Assembly: GCA_011316235.1 (NCBI GenBank)
Contig: QQBE01000004.1
Span: forward strand, 620,001-684,000
From: Mycothermus thermophilus
Taxonomy: Eukaryota; Ascomycota; Sordariomycetes; Sordariales; Chaetomiaceae
Length of the DNA stretch: 64,000 bases
Direction: 5' to 3'
In this document: piece after piece, positions 9,865 through 21,729 of the stretch
How the letters are laid out: each line of letters opens with the position of its first letter
How positions within the stretch are numbered: position 1 is the first letter of the stretch
The notes under the pieces: model-generated
Database searches by the model: none
The model's input: the letters and a program-made list of their open reading frames with translations, nothing else
What the model was told of the DNA's origin: nothing
Program-made: the position numbers and the translations under genes

Positions 9865-11641
9865 TCCTCCATCGTGCCCTACCGATGCCCCGCTGAATGA
9901 GTCTGATCCACGACTATGATGCTGTGAATGATGACGATGGTGAGGGTCATGATGAGGATGGATCTGCTCGTTCTCCACAATCTCATCCTCATCCACCTCA
10001 TACTCCTCGTCCTCATAATACTCATCCTCGTCATCATAATACTCATCACCCTGGCCGCTATGGGCGTAATGATCCCCAGCGACCCCGCGACTGTCGGCAT
10101 GATGATGCAAGTCCTGCGCGCCACCGGCATGACTGTTCTTGCCGGGCAGTTTGCTGTTCTTCTTGCCCTTATGTTTGCCCTTCTTCATGCGCTCCCACTG
10201 CGCCCTGCGCTGCTCCTCCAGCTGCTTTTGCTTGCGCTCTTTGATTTCGTACGCCCGCACTAACGCCTCGGGCGGGTGTCCAAAGATCCACTCATACTCG
10301 CAGAAGTGGCAGATCCAGATATCCTCAGGCTTGGGCGGGTGGCGCTTGTTGTACAGCTGGGTTGCCCGCCGGCGCTCCTCGGCCATCGCCAGGTAGCTCT
10401 TGCTCCGGCGGCGAGTGCTCTTGCGCGGCGGGGTCGCATGAGGGGTCTCTGGGCCAGCGGCGCTGCCGGCGATGCCGTTCCGTGAATGCGCGTCCTTGGT
10501 GGCGCTCAGATCGGCAGAGGGAGGGGCCGTCGCTGAATTCTGTCCCGGGGTGGCCGGTGGTGCTCGAGGCCAATTTTCCTTGCCTGGTGCCGCCGGGCTG
10601 GTGGCACTTTGCTGTGGCATGGTGTTAAGTCTGTTGCGGTCGGAGCCGGGCCACGTCAATCCACTGGGCGCTGACTCGCACGTGAAAGTAAACTGTGTGG
10701 TGGCCGGGCTGCGCTTGGTCGATGATTGTTGCAGAAGGCTGATATTCTCTTGCCCGTGGTGCGGCGGAAGCTTCTCGGCGTTCGCAATGGCATTCGAAAT
10801 GATACCCGTGCTTTCGCCTTTTAGACACAAAACTTGGTCAGCCACTCCATCCCCTCAACACTCGCCCGAAAACGAAATCTGCCTCACCTGTCCCGGCGGA
10901 CCAAGAGCCCGGGCGCGCCTTGCCTGTCCTCCTTGCCCAGCTGTTTGTCGAGTCGTAAAGAGGTCGAAGAGGGCTTTTTCCGCTGCGAGGTCGTCCAAAG
11001 CGGCCTCTGCCCGGCCCCGGAACGTTGTGAGCGCTCGACGTCAGACTACCTGAGTAGTACGACGAAGACGACGTGGCCGTGGTTTCTTGACCCTCAACAA
11101 ACCGGCCGCTCGTAGGAACGACAACAGCCCCGACGTTCAGTTCGTTCCCACCGTGGACCCCACCTGGCGCCGAGTCCCCAGCAGTCGGTATTTTCCGCTT
11201 TTTGTTATTGGTATTCTCGAAAAGATCGTAGCCATCAGCCGAAGATGCAGCTGAGGCACCGAGAAGAGAATCCGAATATCGGCTTTGGTCTGGCTTAGGG
11301 CGGGAAACGAGCTCTCCGTGCTGCGCGGTCGACCCGACGGTCTTCGAATGCCCGTTGGCAGTGTCGGCACCCTCGGGTTGGTGTGCTGTCCCGTTAACCT
11401 TGGCTTGACGTTGCTCGGAAGGTGATGACGTATCGCGGTTAGTCGACGATGCGGGGTCGGTTCGATCTTCCGTCGGTAATGGGTATGGGTAGGAGAAGAG
11501 CGAAGGCGTGCTCTGCGGGACGGGCGGGTACTGGATCGAATCGGCGACCTCTGGAGAAAGACGTTCCCTCAGTCGGCGCTTTGGCAGCGGCCGAATGGGA
11601 CGGTTTGGGAAGAGAGATGACGAGGCAGGCTCATCACCCAT
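9856..11641 (-). CDS. Conserved-type protein of unknown function, acidic and His-rich tail
   Basis: Function not recognised. Two exons, 11641-10888 and 10817-9856, are joined across a 70-nt intron with donor GTGAGG and branch-like CTGAC, restoring SAGT/GESTG; the product is 571 aa. The N-terminus (LFPNRPIRPLPKRRLRERLS) and a central block at about residues 382-465 look ordered and conserved. That block contains WICHFCEYEW at 419-428, then a Lys/Arg/Glu-rich helix (EIKERKQKQLEEQRRAQWER) that may be a coiled coil. The tail is strongly acidic (about 509-535) and then His-rich (538-552, HPHHDPHHRHHSQHH), which could bind metal. The CxxC pair alone is not enough to call a zinc finger. I chose the ATG at 11641. 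An in-frame ATG at 11752 would add a hydrophobic leader, but a good acceptor (CCTCGCAG after GCTGAC) lies between them, and a GTACGT donor lies further upstream, so that stretch is probably a 5' UTR intron. Confidence 0.8.
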
Positions 11642-14501
11642 CTTGGAAGAAGGTTGGTCGGTTCCTAACTGAGGTGCTGCGAGGCAGCGGGTCAGCACCA
11701 GAAAAAGAAGCCGAGCCAAGATGATGGCCCAAGCGCAGAGCATCATCCACATGGCGAAATGTTATCCCATGGGTCTCAGGAAGGAAGTGGTAGGATTGTT
11801 GGGGTCAGAGGGTTCGGAGAAATTCTGGGCTTTGATGGTGGGGTTGGAAACTCCCAGGCAGAAAGAAACCAGATCAGATGAGCAGCAGAACAGGCAGGTA
11901 CGCGTGTCGCGTATGCGAGAGAGTGCGGCCGAGTGAAGAAAAACAAATACAAACTCGTATCCATCCACGTACCCATCCTGAACTCATAGTAGGTGGTATG
12001 AAAACCGAGCAGAGCGGCAATTGTCGGCAGCTGGTGAGAGGACCAGCCCTTATCCGATCGAGCGCGAGCGAAACGTTAAATCGACACGCGAGCAAGTAGC
12101 GAGCGAGAGAAAATGTCTTGGAGCTTGTTTTTTGACGGCGTCGACACCGGACTGACCGGGACGGCCAGATGAGCGACGGTGCCGACGAGGGGACGTGGAG
12201 GGGAAACGGTTGGGTCACACTTGAGCAAACGATCGCCGGTGACGTCTCCGAATCCTTGGTACGGCCGAGTCAGTTATCGAGTCTGCAACGCGGCTTCTTG
12301 AGAACAAACGATGCGAAGAAGCGTCAGGCTTTGGACGGCATCACTGAACGTCGTCGGCGAGGGACGGGGCGGGGTGTGTGTGGGTGTGCGGCGGCGGAGG
12401 GGAAGGGAACGGGATGCTCCGAGAAACCTGGCCGGACCCGCGGGCTCAAACTGGACATGTCCAGGGGTGGGCAAGCCCGAGTTTGGGTCGGCGCGGCAGC
12501 GGAGGGCCACCCACCTTCTTGGCTTTATTATCCTGACCCTTCGACCGAGCGAGGCAAGACAAACAAGAAGAGACGAGGGGTTTGCGAGGTGGACGCGCGG
12601 TTGACGAAAGTCGAGCCCAAGGATCAAAGACAGACGTACAGGAGGCAAAGGCGGCGGAGGAAGAGCCAAACGGAGGATCGAAATGCTCGAAATGGCTCGG
12701 CGAGGCGTCTTGTGGATTCTACGGTTGGGGCTTGTGGCCGAGATTGTGGATGTGTTGTGCGTCGGGTGGACTGCGGAGTGCAGACTGGATGGATGTTCGC
12801 CCTTCTGGACAAGTCGGTACCCCAGGAAATTACATAAGCCACCACGGCGCCCCTCGCTAAGCCCGATAACTTGCCAGGTTGGGGCGGGACGGAGGGCAAA
12901 GGAGGGAGGGCAAGCAAGACAGCCACCAGCCACTCTGACACGGCCTAAAGGGAGTGCCGGCCCGGCACGGAGTTACTAGGTCCCGGAAAGCACTCCGAGG
13001 CATGCGCTGAGCAAGTCGTCCGGGGGGTTCATGGATAAGTAATCCGGTCCGTCCCTGAGTTGAGGCGACCTGGGCCCCTCCCGGTCTCTTCCATCCACCT
13101 GCACCCCTAACCCTCCGTGGGTGTCAGAAGACGATTGGTGGCCTTTGTCTCTGGGAAGAAACTTCCGTCTCTTTCTGTCACTTCAATGAGAGACGCAATC
13201 CTTCCAGAAACACAACTCTAGAAGTACACTGTCCGGCCCTGTAAGCTGTTATTCATTTGTTATTTTTTTCGGCATTTTAGCTCTGTGTTGCGACCTCAAG
13301 TGAACTTTGCCGGCATTCTGCCGCCGCCGCCGCCGCCGCAATCCGTGTTCCCCTCGTCCCGCACTGTCTGCAGGGAGTGATGTCATGGCCCCAGCTCCCT
13401 GCTCAGACCTGGCCCAATTTGGCCGGGCCGTCTCGGAGATGAAGAATCCACACTGTGCCCGAGCAAAACGCTTCCATCCCCAGTGCCTGGTTCCAGTTGC
13501 AGACCAAGAGAGCCCCGCACGAGGTACAGCCCAGTGCAGCAGTCGCCGCTCGCGTTCCGGCCAAAAATTGCTGCGCGGAACCAGCAGCCGCTGCTCCAGC
13601 CAGCCAGTGGCCTGGTCGGGTCCCGGTCCACAGTGAGGGAAGCGCCGCCAAACCATGATCTCCCACTCTCGACTCCAACTTCTTTTTGTTCCGAACCACT
13701 TTCTGTCCCCGTCAGCCACCACACCACACGCACCACACCTCCTTGTGTCGTATCCTCCGGTTTGCCTGGGCCGAAATTTTGTCTCTCCTGCGACTCCAGC
13801 CATGATATTCAGCTGCAATTCTGTTTTACTCCCTGTGACTTCCCTCTACGCATCGCAGGCCTGACCTGGACATTCTCTGCCGCGCGCACACACCCAGACC
13901 TTCTCCTTTTTCCCTGTCGCCCTCCTCTCTCCTCCTGTCTTCTTCTCTCCTGACCGCAGCATCACACTTGTGTGTTCCATTCCACTTTGCGAACACAGTC
14001 GCACATTGATATTCCGTGCGATTGACCTCAACCTCGACGTTTCTCTTCGTCTTCTCCAAGGGGCAGCGAGCCACCCCATCGCGTCCACGGCCGCGTCGTC
14101 CGAGCCACGCCTGCCCATGCCGCCGTCTCTTCCCACGACGACCACAACTCATTTCCCACTCTCATCCTAACATCCACTGACACGGATTTTAAGCACCAAG
14201 ACACTTTGAACACATCAGCTTGAGCGGCATCGGCTTGTGCGGAACATTTTCTGCCACCGGCCGCTGACGCTACCGAGTCGGTCGGAAGCCCTCTTCTCCA
14301 CGATCGCTCTTCGCCCGACGACCATCTCCTCGACAATCTTCCACCCCCGACTTGACGACGACAACCAACGCCACGCTTCTTGGTCCACACATCTCCACAT
14401 CCACACAGCACTCCCGTCATTAGGGTCGCTGGCCGAACGCGCAGGCCCGCCGCGTCCGTCAAGTGCATCCAGTCACATCTTGTCAATTACCCCCCTGAGC
14501 C
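11642..14501. other. Long divergent promoter region
   Basis: This 2.9-kb gap separates two genes that are transcribed away from each other, the His-tailed protein (-) and the PHD protein (+). It contains pyrimidine-rich tracts near 13,860-14,020, typical of fungal promoters and 5' UTRs, and a short (CCG)n run at 13,321-13,338. The frames across it (for example 12,169-12,837 + and 12,274-12,933 -) are Arg/Pro/Gly-rich and look like chance GC-rich frames. Confidence 0.65.
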
Positions 14502-16723
14502 ATGGCAGCGACGGATCCGAGGCGGTCCTCCAGGGCGCGGGCAACCCAATCGCAATCTCAATCCTCCTCGAGCACGTCAAGTGTGTCGGGTCGCCCCGAG
14601 AGGAGCACCCGACAGTTTAACAAAGGCGTCTCGCCACAAAAATCTACCTCCAGCGGGTCGCTGTCCTCCGAACCCCCAGACGACGCCATCCCCACGGAAG
14701 AGCTGTTCGGCACGCGTCGTCGCACCCGCGGACAGACCGAGGACAAGGAAAAATCCGGAAACAAGACCGACACATCCGCCATGGCAAACCGCGATAATGA
14801 TGCCGGGGAAGAAGACGAGGCCGTTCGCTGTGTGTGCGGGAATGAGGAATACCAGGGCCCGCCACCCTTGGACGATGACTCCAAGCATGGGCTCAAGCAC
14901 TCCCACGGCCTCGATACCTTCTTCTCGGCCGACGTTACCGACGACACAGCTGGTCTGTTTGTCCAATGCGATATCTGCAAGGTTTGGCAGCATGGCGGCT
15001 GTGTCGGCATCATGACTGAAGAGTCGAGTCCCGACGAATACTTTTGCGAGTTGTGTCGCAAAGATCTGCACAAGCTGTGGACAGCAAGCAATGGGTAATT
15101 TCTGCCTCCTTCTGTATTTCTTTTTTTTTTCTCGCAGCCTTTTCCTTGATTGCTCGCCAGCCGGAACCCCGATGCTTCTGCGGCTGAGATCTCTTGTCAT
15201 CCCCGGGGGCCATCTTTGTTGTCAACTCAACAACACCCACTTCCCATCATGCACATGCTAACGCCATGGTCCGCAGGAGCGTTTATTCTCACTATCTACC
15301 TCTCAAACGCCACGGCCGTGCTGCCTCGCGAGCGGCAGCGAACAAGGAGTCGCTACGGTCACCTACGAAAGACACAAAGGAGAAGGACAATAACAAAGGT
15401 GGAAGGGCGTCGTCTCAGAGTCAAACCTCGAAGCGACGGTCTACCCTCAACAGCAGGGAAGCTGGATACGATGAAGCGGAGGCCCTTCGGAAGGCCATCG
15501 AGGCCAGCAAAGAAGATGCCTTCCCCCCGGATCAGCAAGAGAGCCGCCGGCCAAAGCGGGGAAGAAGCGATAGCCAAGAGTACGCCTATTCCATGCGGCT
15601 AGAGGTCCGTATACGCGCCGCTGACACCCTCCTCAGGAAGTCAGACAACGCGAAGCGACAGAAAACGAGTTCGCGATCCGCCTCGCCCGTCTCGGACAAG
15701 AACGCCGATGATTCCGACGACGGCGGGGCTACCGGCCGCAATGGCACGAGAGCGAAATCACGAAATACTGCGTCAGCTCGCAATCAACGGAGCGAAAAGG
15801 CTTCGGAAGAGGAACGTGAGCGGCAACGAGCTGATGCGGCGAACAAGCGGAAAGGACGAGCAGATCGCCGCGGAGGTCGCGGTGACGGTACTGTTCCCTC
15901 TCGTATTGTGGCTCAAAGCCTGGGAGCGCGCGCTAACGACGATTTATCAGATTCGGATCCATCAGAAGAAATGCCCTTGGCTGCTCGCGCGGCGACGAAC
16001 AAGACAGCACCACAAGCCTCGTCCACAACAACCAGTCCGACTAACGCAACCGCTCCTTCGGCACCCGAGCCACCATCCAAACCTCCGACTACTTCGGCCG
16101 TGGAACCAGCACCGGCCCCAAACTCCGTTCCCGACACCCCCACACCTCCGTCTGCGCCGGTACAATCCAAGACCGACAACAACAAGAAGCGTTCGCACAA
16201 GAAGAAAGGCCGCAACCAATATACCCGCGACCGGGACGCTCACGACGATGAGTCTCCTGGCCGCTCACAGTCACGAGATATTCAGAAAGACGAGCCAGGC
16301 TCTGGCAACGGCGGAGCAGCGGGAGGTCCCACGAGCGGCGGCGGTGGCAGCGGCACCAAGCAGAGCGGCGACGGCGTCACCAAATCCAGCTCCAAGTCCA
16401 AGGGTGGGATGAGCAGCAAGATCACCATGAACGACATGAAGCGTCGCGCAGCTGCCCTGCTGGAATTTATTTCGCGCACACAGTTGGAGTTGGCAGGGGA
16501 GGCGGCGCAGGAGATACCCGCCGCTCCTGCGGCCGTTGCCAGTACAACCAATGGAGACGCGACCTCTGCTGTCTCTGTGGTTGTCACCTCGCCAGACGAA
16601 AAGCCCAAGGATGGCACCGGCTCAGACGCACCTGAGAAGGATTTCAAGGAACTAGGGTGTTTGGAGATGATGGATAGCTTGACCAGGAGATTGGTCAAGT
16701 GGCAACAACAGTATGCTAACTGA
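14502..16723 (+). CDS. cti6: Cti6-like PHD-finger protein (Rpd3L histone deacetylase complex)
   Basis: Chromatin protein; yeast Cti6 is a PHD subunit of the Rpd3L deacetylase complex. Exons 14502-15094, 15277-15579 and 15637-16723 give 660 aa. The 182-nt first intron has a GCTAAC branch site. The second is 57 nt, with GTACGC, CTGAC and CTCCTCAG. The PHD zinc ligands are all visible in Cys4-His-Cys3 order: C110, C112, C156, C159, H164, C167, C182 and C185, with the WxH signature at VWQHGGC. A Lys/Arg/Glu-rich disordered middle follows. The C-terminal 104 residues (MSSKITMNDMKRRAAALLEF onwards, ending LVKWQQQYAN) match the conserved Cti6 tail as I know it. The second intron is a multiple of three with no stop, so an isoform that keeps it is possible. 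Assignment to the PHD class is firm; the Cti6 identity is likely. Confidence 0.88.
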
Positions 16724-17474
16724 GGTTTGGCGGGTGGTTTCTCTTTTCCATTTTTAACCCAACGTTGTTTTCCATTTCTCTTTTGTTTCTGCATTTGATG
16801 GCGTCAACGGCGCGGCTGTTTGACATTTTACCCTTGTCATCCATGTATCTTGGGTGGGAGCGGCGTTTTGGTTTTTGTACGGGGTAATAAGGGGTGGTTT
16901 ATCAACCACTGGCGTGGTTTGTTCTGTTTTTTTTACGTTATTTGGGATCAACAGGACAGCAATGGCAAACGCAGCCTCGGCATGAACTGCGAGGGACGTT
17001 CATGAGGGTAGTTGACGTTGGGCTTGATGCGGATATCCACTCCGTCTCTTCTTGTTGCTACACTTTACAATGACTTCCGTTATGTTGTTCTTGAACCGGG
17101 ATCGATTCGATGTCAGAGGGGATGTTAATGTCCTGTATGTGCGTTGACGGAAAGGCTATGAGTGGGCTGAAGTCAGTCATGTGGCAGGGCATTTGGTATA
17201 TAGCTTTCACCGCAAGGGTTATTTTACAAGAAATTGGTGAACTCGAATTTGATGAGTCCACTGTCATGTGCTGCCTCAGGATGATGGCTTGAGGGTGCCC
17301 AAGTACTTCATCCTGTTCTACACAACATCTGCCCTGGACCTGCTCAGATTCCTCCTCGCCGACTATATGCATATGTGCACAAGGTCCGGTCCTTTTACAT
17401 CCCTGTCAACCCATCCTCGATGTTCCGACTCGTTAGGCGCCGCCGGCCATGCCCTCCTCACCCAGACCTCTCCA
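16724..17474. other. Intergenic gap between convergent genes
   Basis: This is the 3' flank of the PHD gene (+) and of mtg1 (-). It is T-rich and has no convincing coding sequence. Confidence 0.7.
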
Positions 17475-18863
17475 TCAAATGTCCTCCCCACCGCCAGAGA
17501 ACCTCTCCAACCTCCTCGCCTTCCTCGCCTCCTTCTCCCTCTTCCTCGCCTGGTTCAAACTCATCGGACCCCCTTCCTCACCCGAAACTGCCTTCTTCAT
17601 CTCCTCGGTTGCCTGTTCCAGCGCCTCAAGCGTCACGTCGTCCATGAGCACCTTCCCAAGCGCGCCGCGACGGAACTCCTGCACAGCCCACTCAGCGGCA
17701 GCGTCCAGGTTCGGGACACCACCCTTGGCGACCTTCCCGAAGCGTTTAGCCACGGCAGTGAGGAACTCTGTGACGTCGTTGGTCGGGGCGTCGAGGCTGA
17801 GGCGTGAGACGTAGAGGGGGTAGTCATTTGGAAGATCAGAGTCGTTTTCTGGGTTGGAAGAGGGTGATGACGATGAGGAGGAGGAGGAGGAGGAGGAGGA
17901 GGAGGAGGCGGACGTCGACGACAGCGAGTCAAACCCATACTCACGCTCCCGATTGAGCTGAAAAAGCAAATAATCCGCCAATATTTCCCTGGGCAAAATC
18001 CCGTCCTTCACACACCCTATCAAGGCCAACTTCAACATCTTTTCTGGGTCCGTGATGTACGGAATAAACACGCCGGGGGTATCCACCAAAAACACCCCCT
18101 CCCCCATGCCCGTTAAATCCTCCTCCCCCTCCCCTGGGGAAGTCACCGAATCCTCTCCGGGCACGATCCTCACCGGAGTCGACAACTTCCTCGTCACGCC
18201 CGGTTGCGCCCCCGTCTTGGCCACTTTGGCCACGTTCCCGCCCATGCCCTTTTTCCGCAGCGCGTTGAGCAGCGTCGATTTCCCCGCGTTGGGCATGCCG
18301 ACCACCAGGCACCGCAGGCCGGTCAGGCTGTCGCGCTTGCGCGCCACGTCCTTGATGGCGGCCAGCAACGGGCCCGCCGTGCCCGCGGTGGCGCCCGTAA
18401 ACAGCACCTCGGCCGCGTGCTTGTGCTGCAGGTGGAAGTCGCGCAGCCGCCGCGCGGTCAGCGCCGACAGCGAGCTCCCCTTCTTCACCCGCAGCCGGGC
18501 GCACAGGCTCTCCGGCAAGGGGTCGTCCGGGCCGAGGTCGTGGTGGGTGTAGACGATGATGCGCTCTCGCTCGTTGGGGTTGTTGTTGGCGGGCGCGAGA
18601 GAGTGCTCGAGTAGCGGGTTCCACGAGGTGATGGGCACGCGGAAGTCGCGGCATTCGATGACCAGGCCGATGGTGGCGAGGGTTTGGCGCATGCGCGCCA
18701 GGCCGGCGTGGTGGTGGCCGAGGAAGAAGGAGCGCGGTATGTCTGAAGAGACGTCGAAATGCTGCCGCGGCCGGAAGGCGGCGCGGCCGGCGGTGAGGGT
18801 GACGGCGACTTTGGCAGCAGCAGCTGCCGCCGCGGCCGTGGTTGGGATGGAAGAGGTGGTCAT
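17475..18863 (-). CDS. mtg1: Mitochondrial ribosome-assembly GTPase Mtg1
   Basis: GTPase of the YlqF/RbgA/Mtg1 family, which helps assemble the large subunit of the mitochondrial ribosome at the inner membrane. One exon encodes 462 aa. The motif order is circularly permuted, as expected: G4-like THHDLG at 106-111, then G1 GMPNAGKST at 189-197, then G3 DTPG at 261-264. The N-terminal block RSFFLGHHHAGLARMRQTLA and the following VIECRDFRVP are typical of the family. An Ala-rich start (residues 10-17) with no acidic residue in the first 35 fits a mitochondrial targeting sequence. The G4 motif has His where the family normally has Lys (NKxD or TKxD). A poly-Ser run in the C-terminal half comes from a (GAG)n-type repeat in the DNA. 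The last residues are Lys/Arg/Glu-rich. Confidence 0.92.
   Translation of the reverse strand: MTTSSIPTTAAAAAAAAKVAVTLTAGRAAFRPRQHFDVSSDIPRSFFLGHHHAGLARMRQTLATIGLVIECRDFRVPITSWNPLLEHSLAPANNNPNERERIIVYTHHDLGPDDPLPESLCARLRVKKGSSLSALTARRLRDFHLQHKHAAEVLFTGATAGTAGPLLAAIKDVARKRDSLTGLRCLVVGMPNAGKSTLLNALRKKGMGGNVAKVAKTGAQPGVTRKLSTPVRIVPGEDSVTSPGEGEEDLTGMGEGVFLVDTPGVFIPYITDPEKMLKLALIGCVKDGILPREILADYLLFQLNREREYGFDSLSSTSASSSSSSSSSSSSSSPSSNPENDSDLPNDYPLYVSRLSLDAPTNDVTEFLTAVAKRFGKVAKGGVPNLDAAAEWAVQEFRRGALGKVLMDDVTLEALEQATEEMKKAVSGEEGGPMSLNQARKREKEARKARRLERFSGGGEDI
17875..17908 (+). repeat. Trinucleotide repeat (GAG)n inside mtg1
   Basis: This is a 34-nt perfect GAG/GGA run, read on the minus strand as consecutive Ser codons of Mtg1. 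It is coding and in frame, so length changes would only alter the poly-Ser linker. Confidence 0.9.
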
Positions 18864-19760
18864 GGTGTTGTGGTTATGGTTACACAGGGTGTAAGTGGGA
18901 TATAGGCTGTTGAAGGGAATGACCTGATATTGAGGATGAAGATGGGCATGAAAGGGCCTGTCATGTTTCAGGCTGGATTTTGGAAATCAGTATGCTTAAC
19001 ATTTAGAGCTGAACCCCAACCAGGAGGCTTTCTGGTTGTTTTGGTGACTCGAGACTTTGTCTTCATCGAGGTGTTCTTCTGGTGCTCAAGTCCCTCTCAT
19101 GTTCCAGTTTTTGAGATCATAAATCGTTTAATCCGATTTTGCCCCATAGTATATCGGATTATTGCATAACCACCGCTCATCCTTCGACAAGGTCGGCCTC
19201 TGATGCGTAACGCAGGTCTCTTGATGCTTCCTAGCTGTCCATGTCACTTCAGATACTGTTGTTCTACCTAGGCCGCCGATGCTTCGTCTACTCAAATGCT
19301 TAGAGATACAAAGATGGGTCGATCATGAGTTCATATCAGGCCGATGCTCCGTTTGAAGATGTGAGCCACATCTCGAGCATGATTTTCGATATCCATCGCT
19401 TGGTGTTTGTACTTGAAGGGCATATGCTTTGTATTGGCAAGGTCAGAAACCCAAGTCTAACAATGTATGGTGTGGAGGGACAGACGATGCTGTTGTTCGG
19501 GTACAGCACCCGAACAAATAACGGCACAGATGGGAGAAAGAAACGACTTCGGAGCAGCCCGAGAACCCTGACTACGTCCTCTACCATCTCACTCAAGGCC
19601 GAAATCCTGTATGTAGGTTCCCAGTATAAACCCGAACCAAGCCCATGCATCCAATACCCGATCTAATCCCAAAGCCAACCACCGAAAGAATCTGGACTTG
19701 TAATAAAAGAGCACTGTATAACCCTCCATCCTCCTCTTCATTTCTCTCTCAAATAGCCTC
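18864..19760. other. Intergenic gap, mtg1 promoter side
   Basis: The gap holds the 5' flank of mtg1 and the 3' flank of the lipase gene, both on the minus strand. I see no gene. The plus-strand frame at 19,325-19,666 has no family resemblance and is probably chance. Confidence 0.65.
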
Positions 19761-21729
19761 CTATGCATTTTCAACTGTCACATCAGCGCTCCCACGATCC
19801 AGCTTCACCAACTCGGTCTGTGTTGCCTGGTCTTTCTTAGACTCCAGTCCCTTTGGCTGTTTCTTCTGTAACGGCGATCCCGAGTCCTCGGCCCTTCCTT
19901 CGTCCTCATGATCCGCGAGGCTCCCACTTCCCCCCACCTCCGTACTAACATCGCTATCGATGGCGTCGTAATAAAGGTGGTGATGATGATGATGGTGGTG
20001 GTGGTGACCGTGGCGGTGATGGTGTTTCACCTCACCCTTAGCCGCCTCAAAATGACTCTGCATCGCACGGTTCGACGTCTTTCTCGCGAGACGGTACCTG
20101 GCGTACTCATTCTCGCGCGAGGACTCGGTGCCGGTGAAACTCTCGAGCGCATCAAAGACGTGAGGGAAAACCAACTCGTGGACGTCCCGCGCCCAGAGGA
20201 AGTCGAGATGCTCGTAGTGTGGGATTTCGTTGGCCAGAGTCTGGGGCGGCAGCTCCCGCAGCATGGTCTTGATATCAACCAGCGAATCGCTGCCGCCGTA
20301 GACGAGGACGATGGGGGTTTTGATGTTGCGGGTAGGATACCGCGCGACTTTGGTGTATTTGGAGGGTGAGGAGAGCAGGAGCGGGGGATGGACGTCGTCA
20401 TCGTACATCTGGAAGGACTTATTACGAATAATCTGGAACCAGTGCACGACTGATTTGGTGCTGGTAAAGGAGTAGAGGTGCGGGTAGGCGGCGAGCTTCT
20501 GAGAGGTGCTGATGTTGCGGGTGCGCCAGTCGAAGAGGAATGCCAGGGCCCAATCAATCAGTTTCATGAACAGGGGTGGGTACAAGATCGACTCCCACAT
20601 GGTGGCGGAGCTGAGGATGGAGCGGCGGCCAAACAGCAGGAAGAGGACTTGAGGGGAGGCCTTGACGAGGGCGTCGACAACACCGTTGGAGAGGCCGGTA
20701 GGTGACATGGCAGGGGCAAGGGCAATGAAGACGTTGACCTGGTCGTTAAGCTTGGGGTGGACAGCCAGGCTGGCGAAAGCCTGAGCGGTACCCTGAGAAA
20801 AACCAATGTATGACAGCGACGGCTGGCCTGTGGTTTCGAGGATGTAACTGATGCTGTCCGGGATGTCGTGGAAGGCGAACTCGTCGATGGAGAAGTTCCA
20901 AAATTTGACGGAGGTGGGCGACGAGCGGATGGACTTTTTGGAGTATTTGTTGCCGCGGTTGTTTCCGAACTATGTCCCTTGTCAATATTCGTCGACGTCC
21001 TTGAGTGTCGTTCTGAGCTTACCCAGACATCGAACCCCTTTTCCACCAGGACAAAAGGCAAGCAACGCTGCGCGTCAGTCAGGCACACCCAAACTTCGCT
21101 GTTCATGAGCAGGCCATGGTGCAGGTAGACAACACGCTTCTTGATGCTGCCGGGACCCCTATTGACACGGGTGTTTTCCTCGCCTTTGCGCCAGGCAAGG
21201 CGGTGGAGGCAGAGTAGATAGCCGTCTTTGGTCTGGACGACATGCTCTTCGGCCGTGTAGCCGTACATCGCACAGAGGTCGATAAAGTCAGAGGCATTTC
21301 GAATGGATGTCGAGATGGCTGGACCCGGGTCAGCGTTATCTATAGGTTAGAGGGTAGGGTCAGGGCGACGCACACTGTTTCCTCCGTTCAGCCCTCTTTT
21401 CTGACGGGGTGCTCAGTCGATTAAACAGGCGCCTGGATATCCGGTAGAAGATGTCGCGGAGGGAGATTGCTTGGGCATGGATGTTAGCGGTCGAACGGTG
21501 GTCCAAGGGCGATCGACGGACATCCGTCTTGGGGGTTTCTCACGAAGAGCCAGGGTGAAGATTCGGATGAAGGCTTCGAGGCCGACGAGGAGAAAGGAAC
21601 CGACGAGGGCCGCATATTCGGCGCTGGATCACGAGAATCTCAAAGGTTAGAGGTAAAAGAAACAGACAAGGCGGGATAGCTGCTCTGTCTCGCTCACATG
21701 TTGAGGCGGCCGAGAAAGGGCACGGCCAT
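19761..21729 (-). CDS. Membrane-anchored acid lipase / sterol esterase family protein
   Basis: Alpha/beta hydrolase of the gastric/lysosomal acid lipase group (fungal Tgl1/Yeh type), which hydrolyses sterol esters or triacylglycerol. Five exons: 21729-21698, 21623-21544, 21469-21374, 21318-21023 and 20969-19761, 570 aa. Every junction is in phase and restores good family sequence, for example FDVW/FGNNRGNKYSKKS. A hydrophobic N-terminal segment (about 13-38) should anchor it in the membrane. The nucleophile is Ser226 in GFSQG. Likely partners are Asp396 in GGSDSLVD and His422 in HYEHLD; HHGLL at 136-140 supplies the oxyanion region. The tail after the catalytic domain has a His tract (484-499, ten His in a row) and then Asp/Glu/Lys-rich sequence, which is not usual for the family. 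It shares a divergent promoter with pet191. Confidence 0.9.

Noticed and set aside
10888..11006. Alternative exon reading AALDDLAAEKALFDLFTTRQ in the His-tailed gene
   Set aside because: It needs a 43-nt intron and then leaves the next strong acceptor out of phase. Reading straight through to the GTGAGG donor keeps phase with the second exon.
12169..12933. Overlapping frames of 222 aa (+) and 219 aa (-)
   Set aside because: Arg/Gly/Pro-biased, mirror-image frames in GC-rich promoter DNA, with no domain or splice support.
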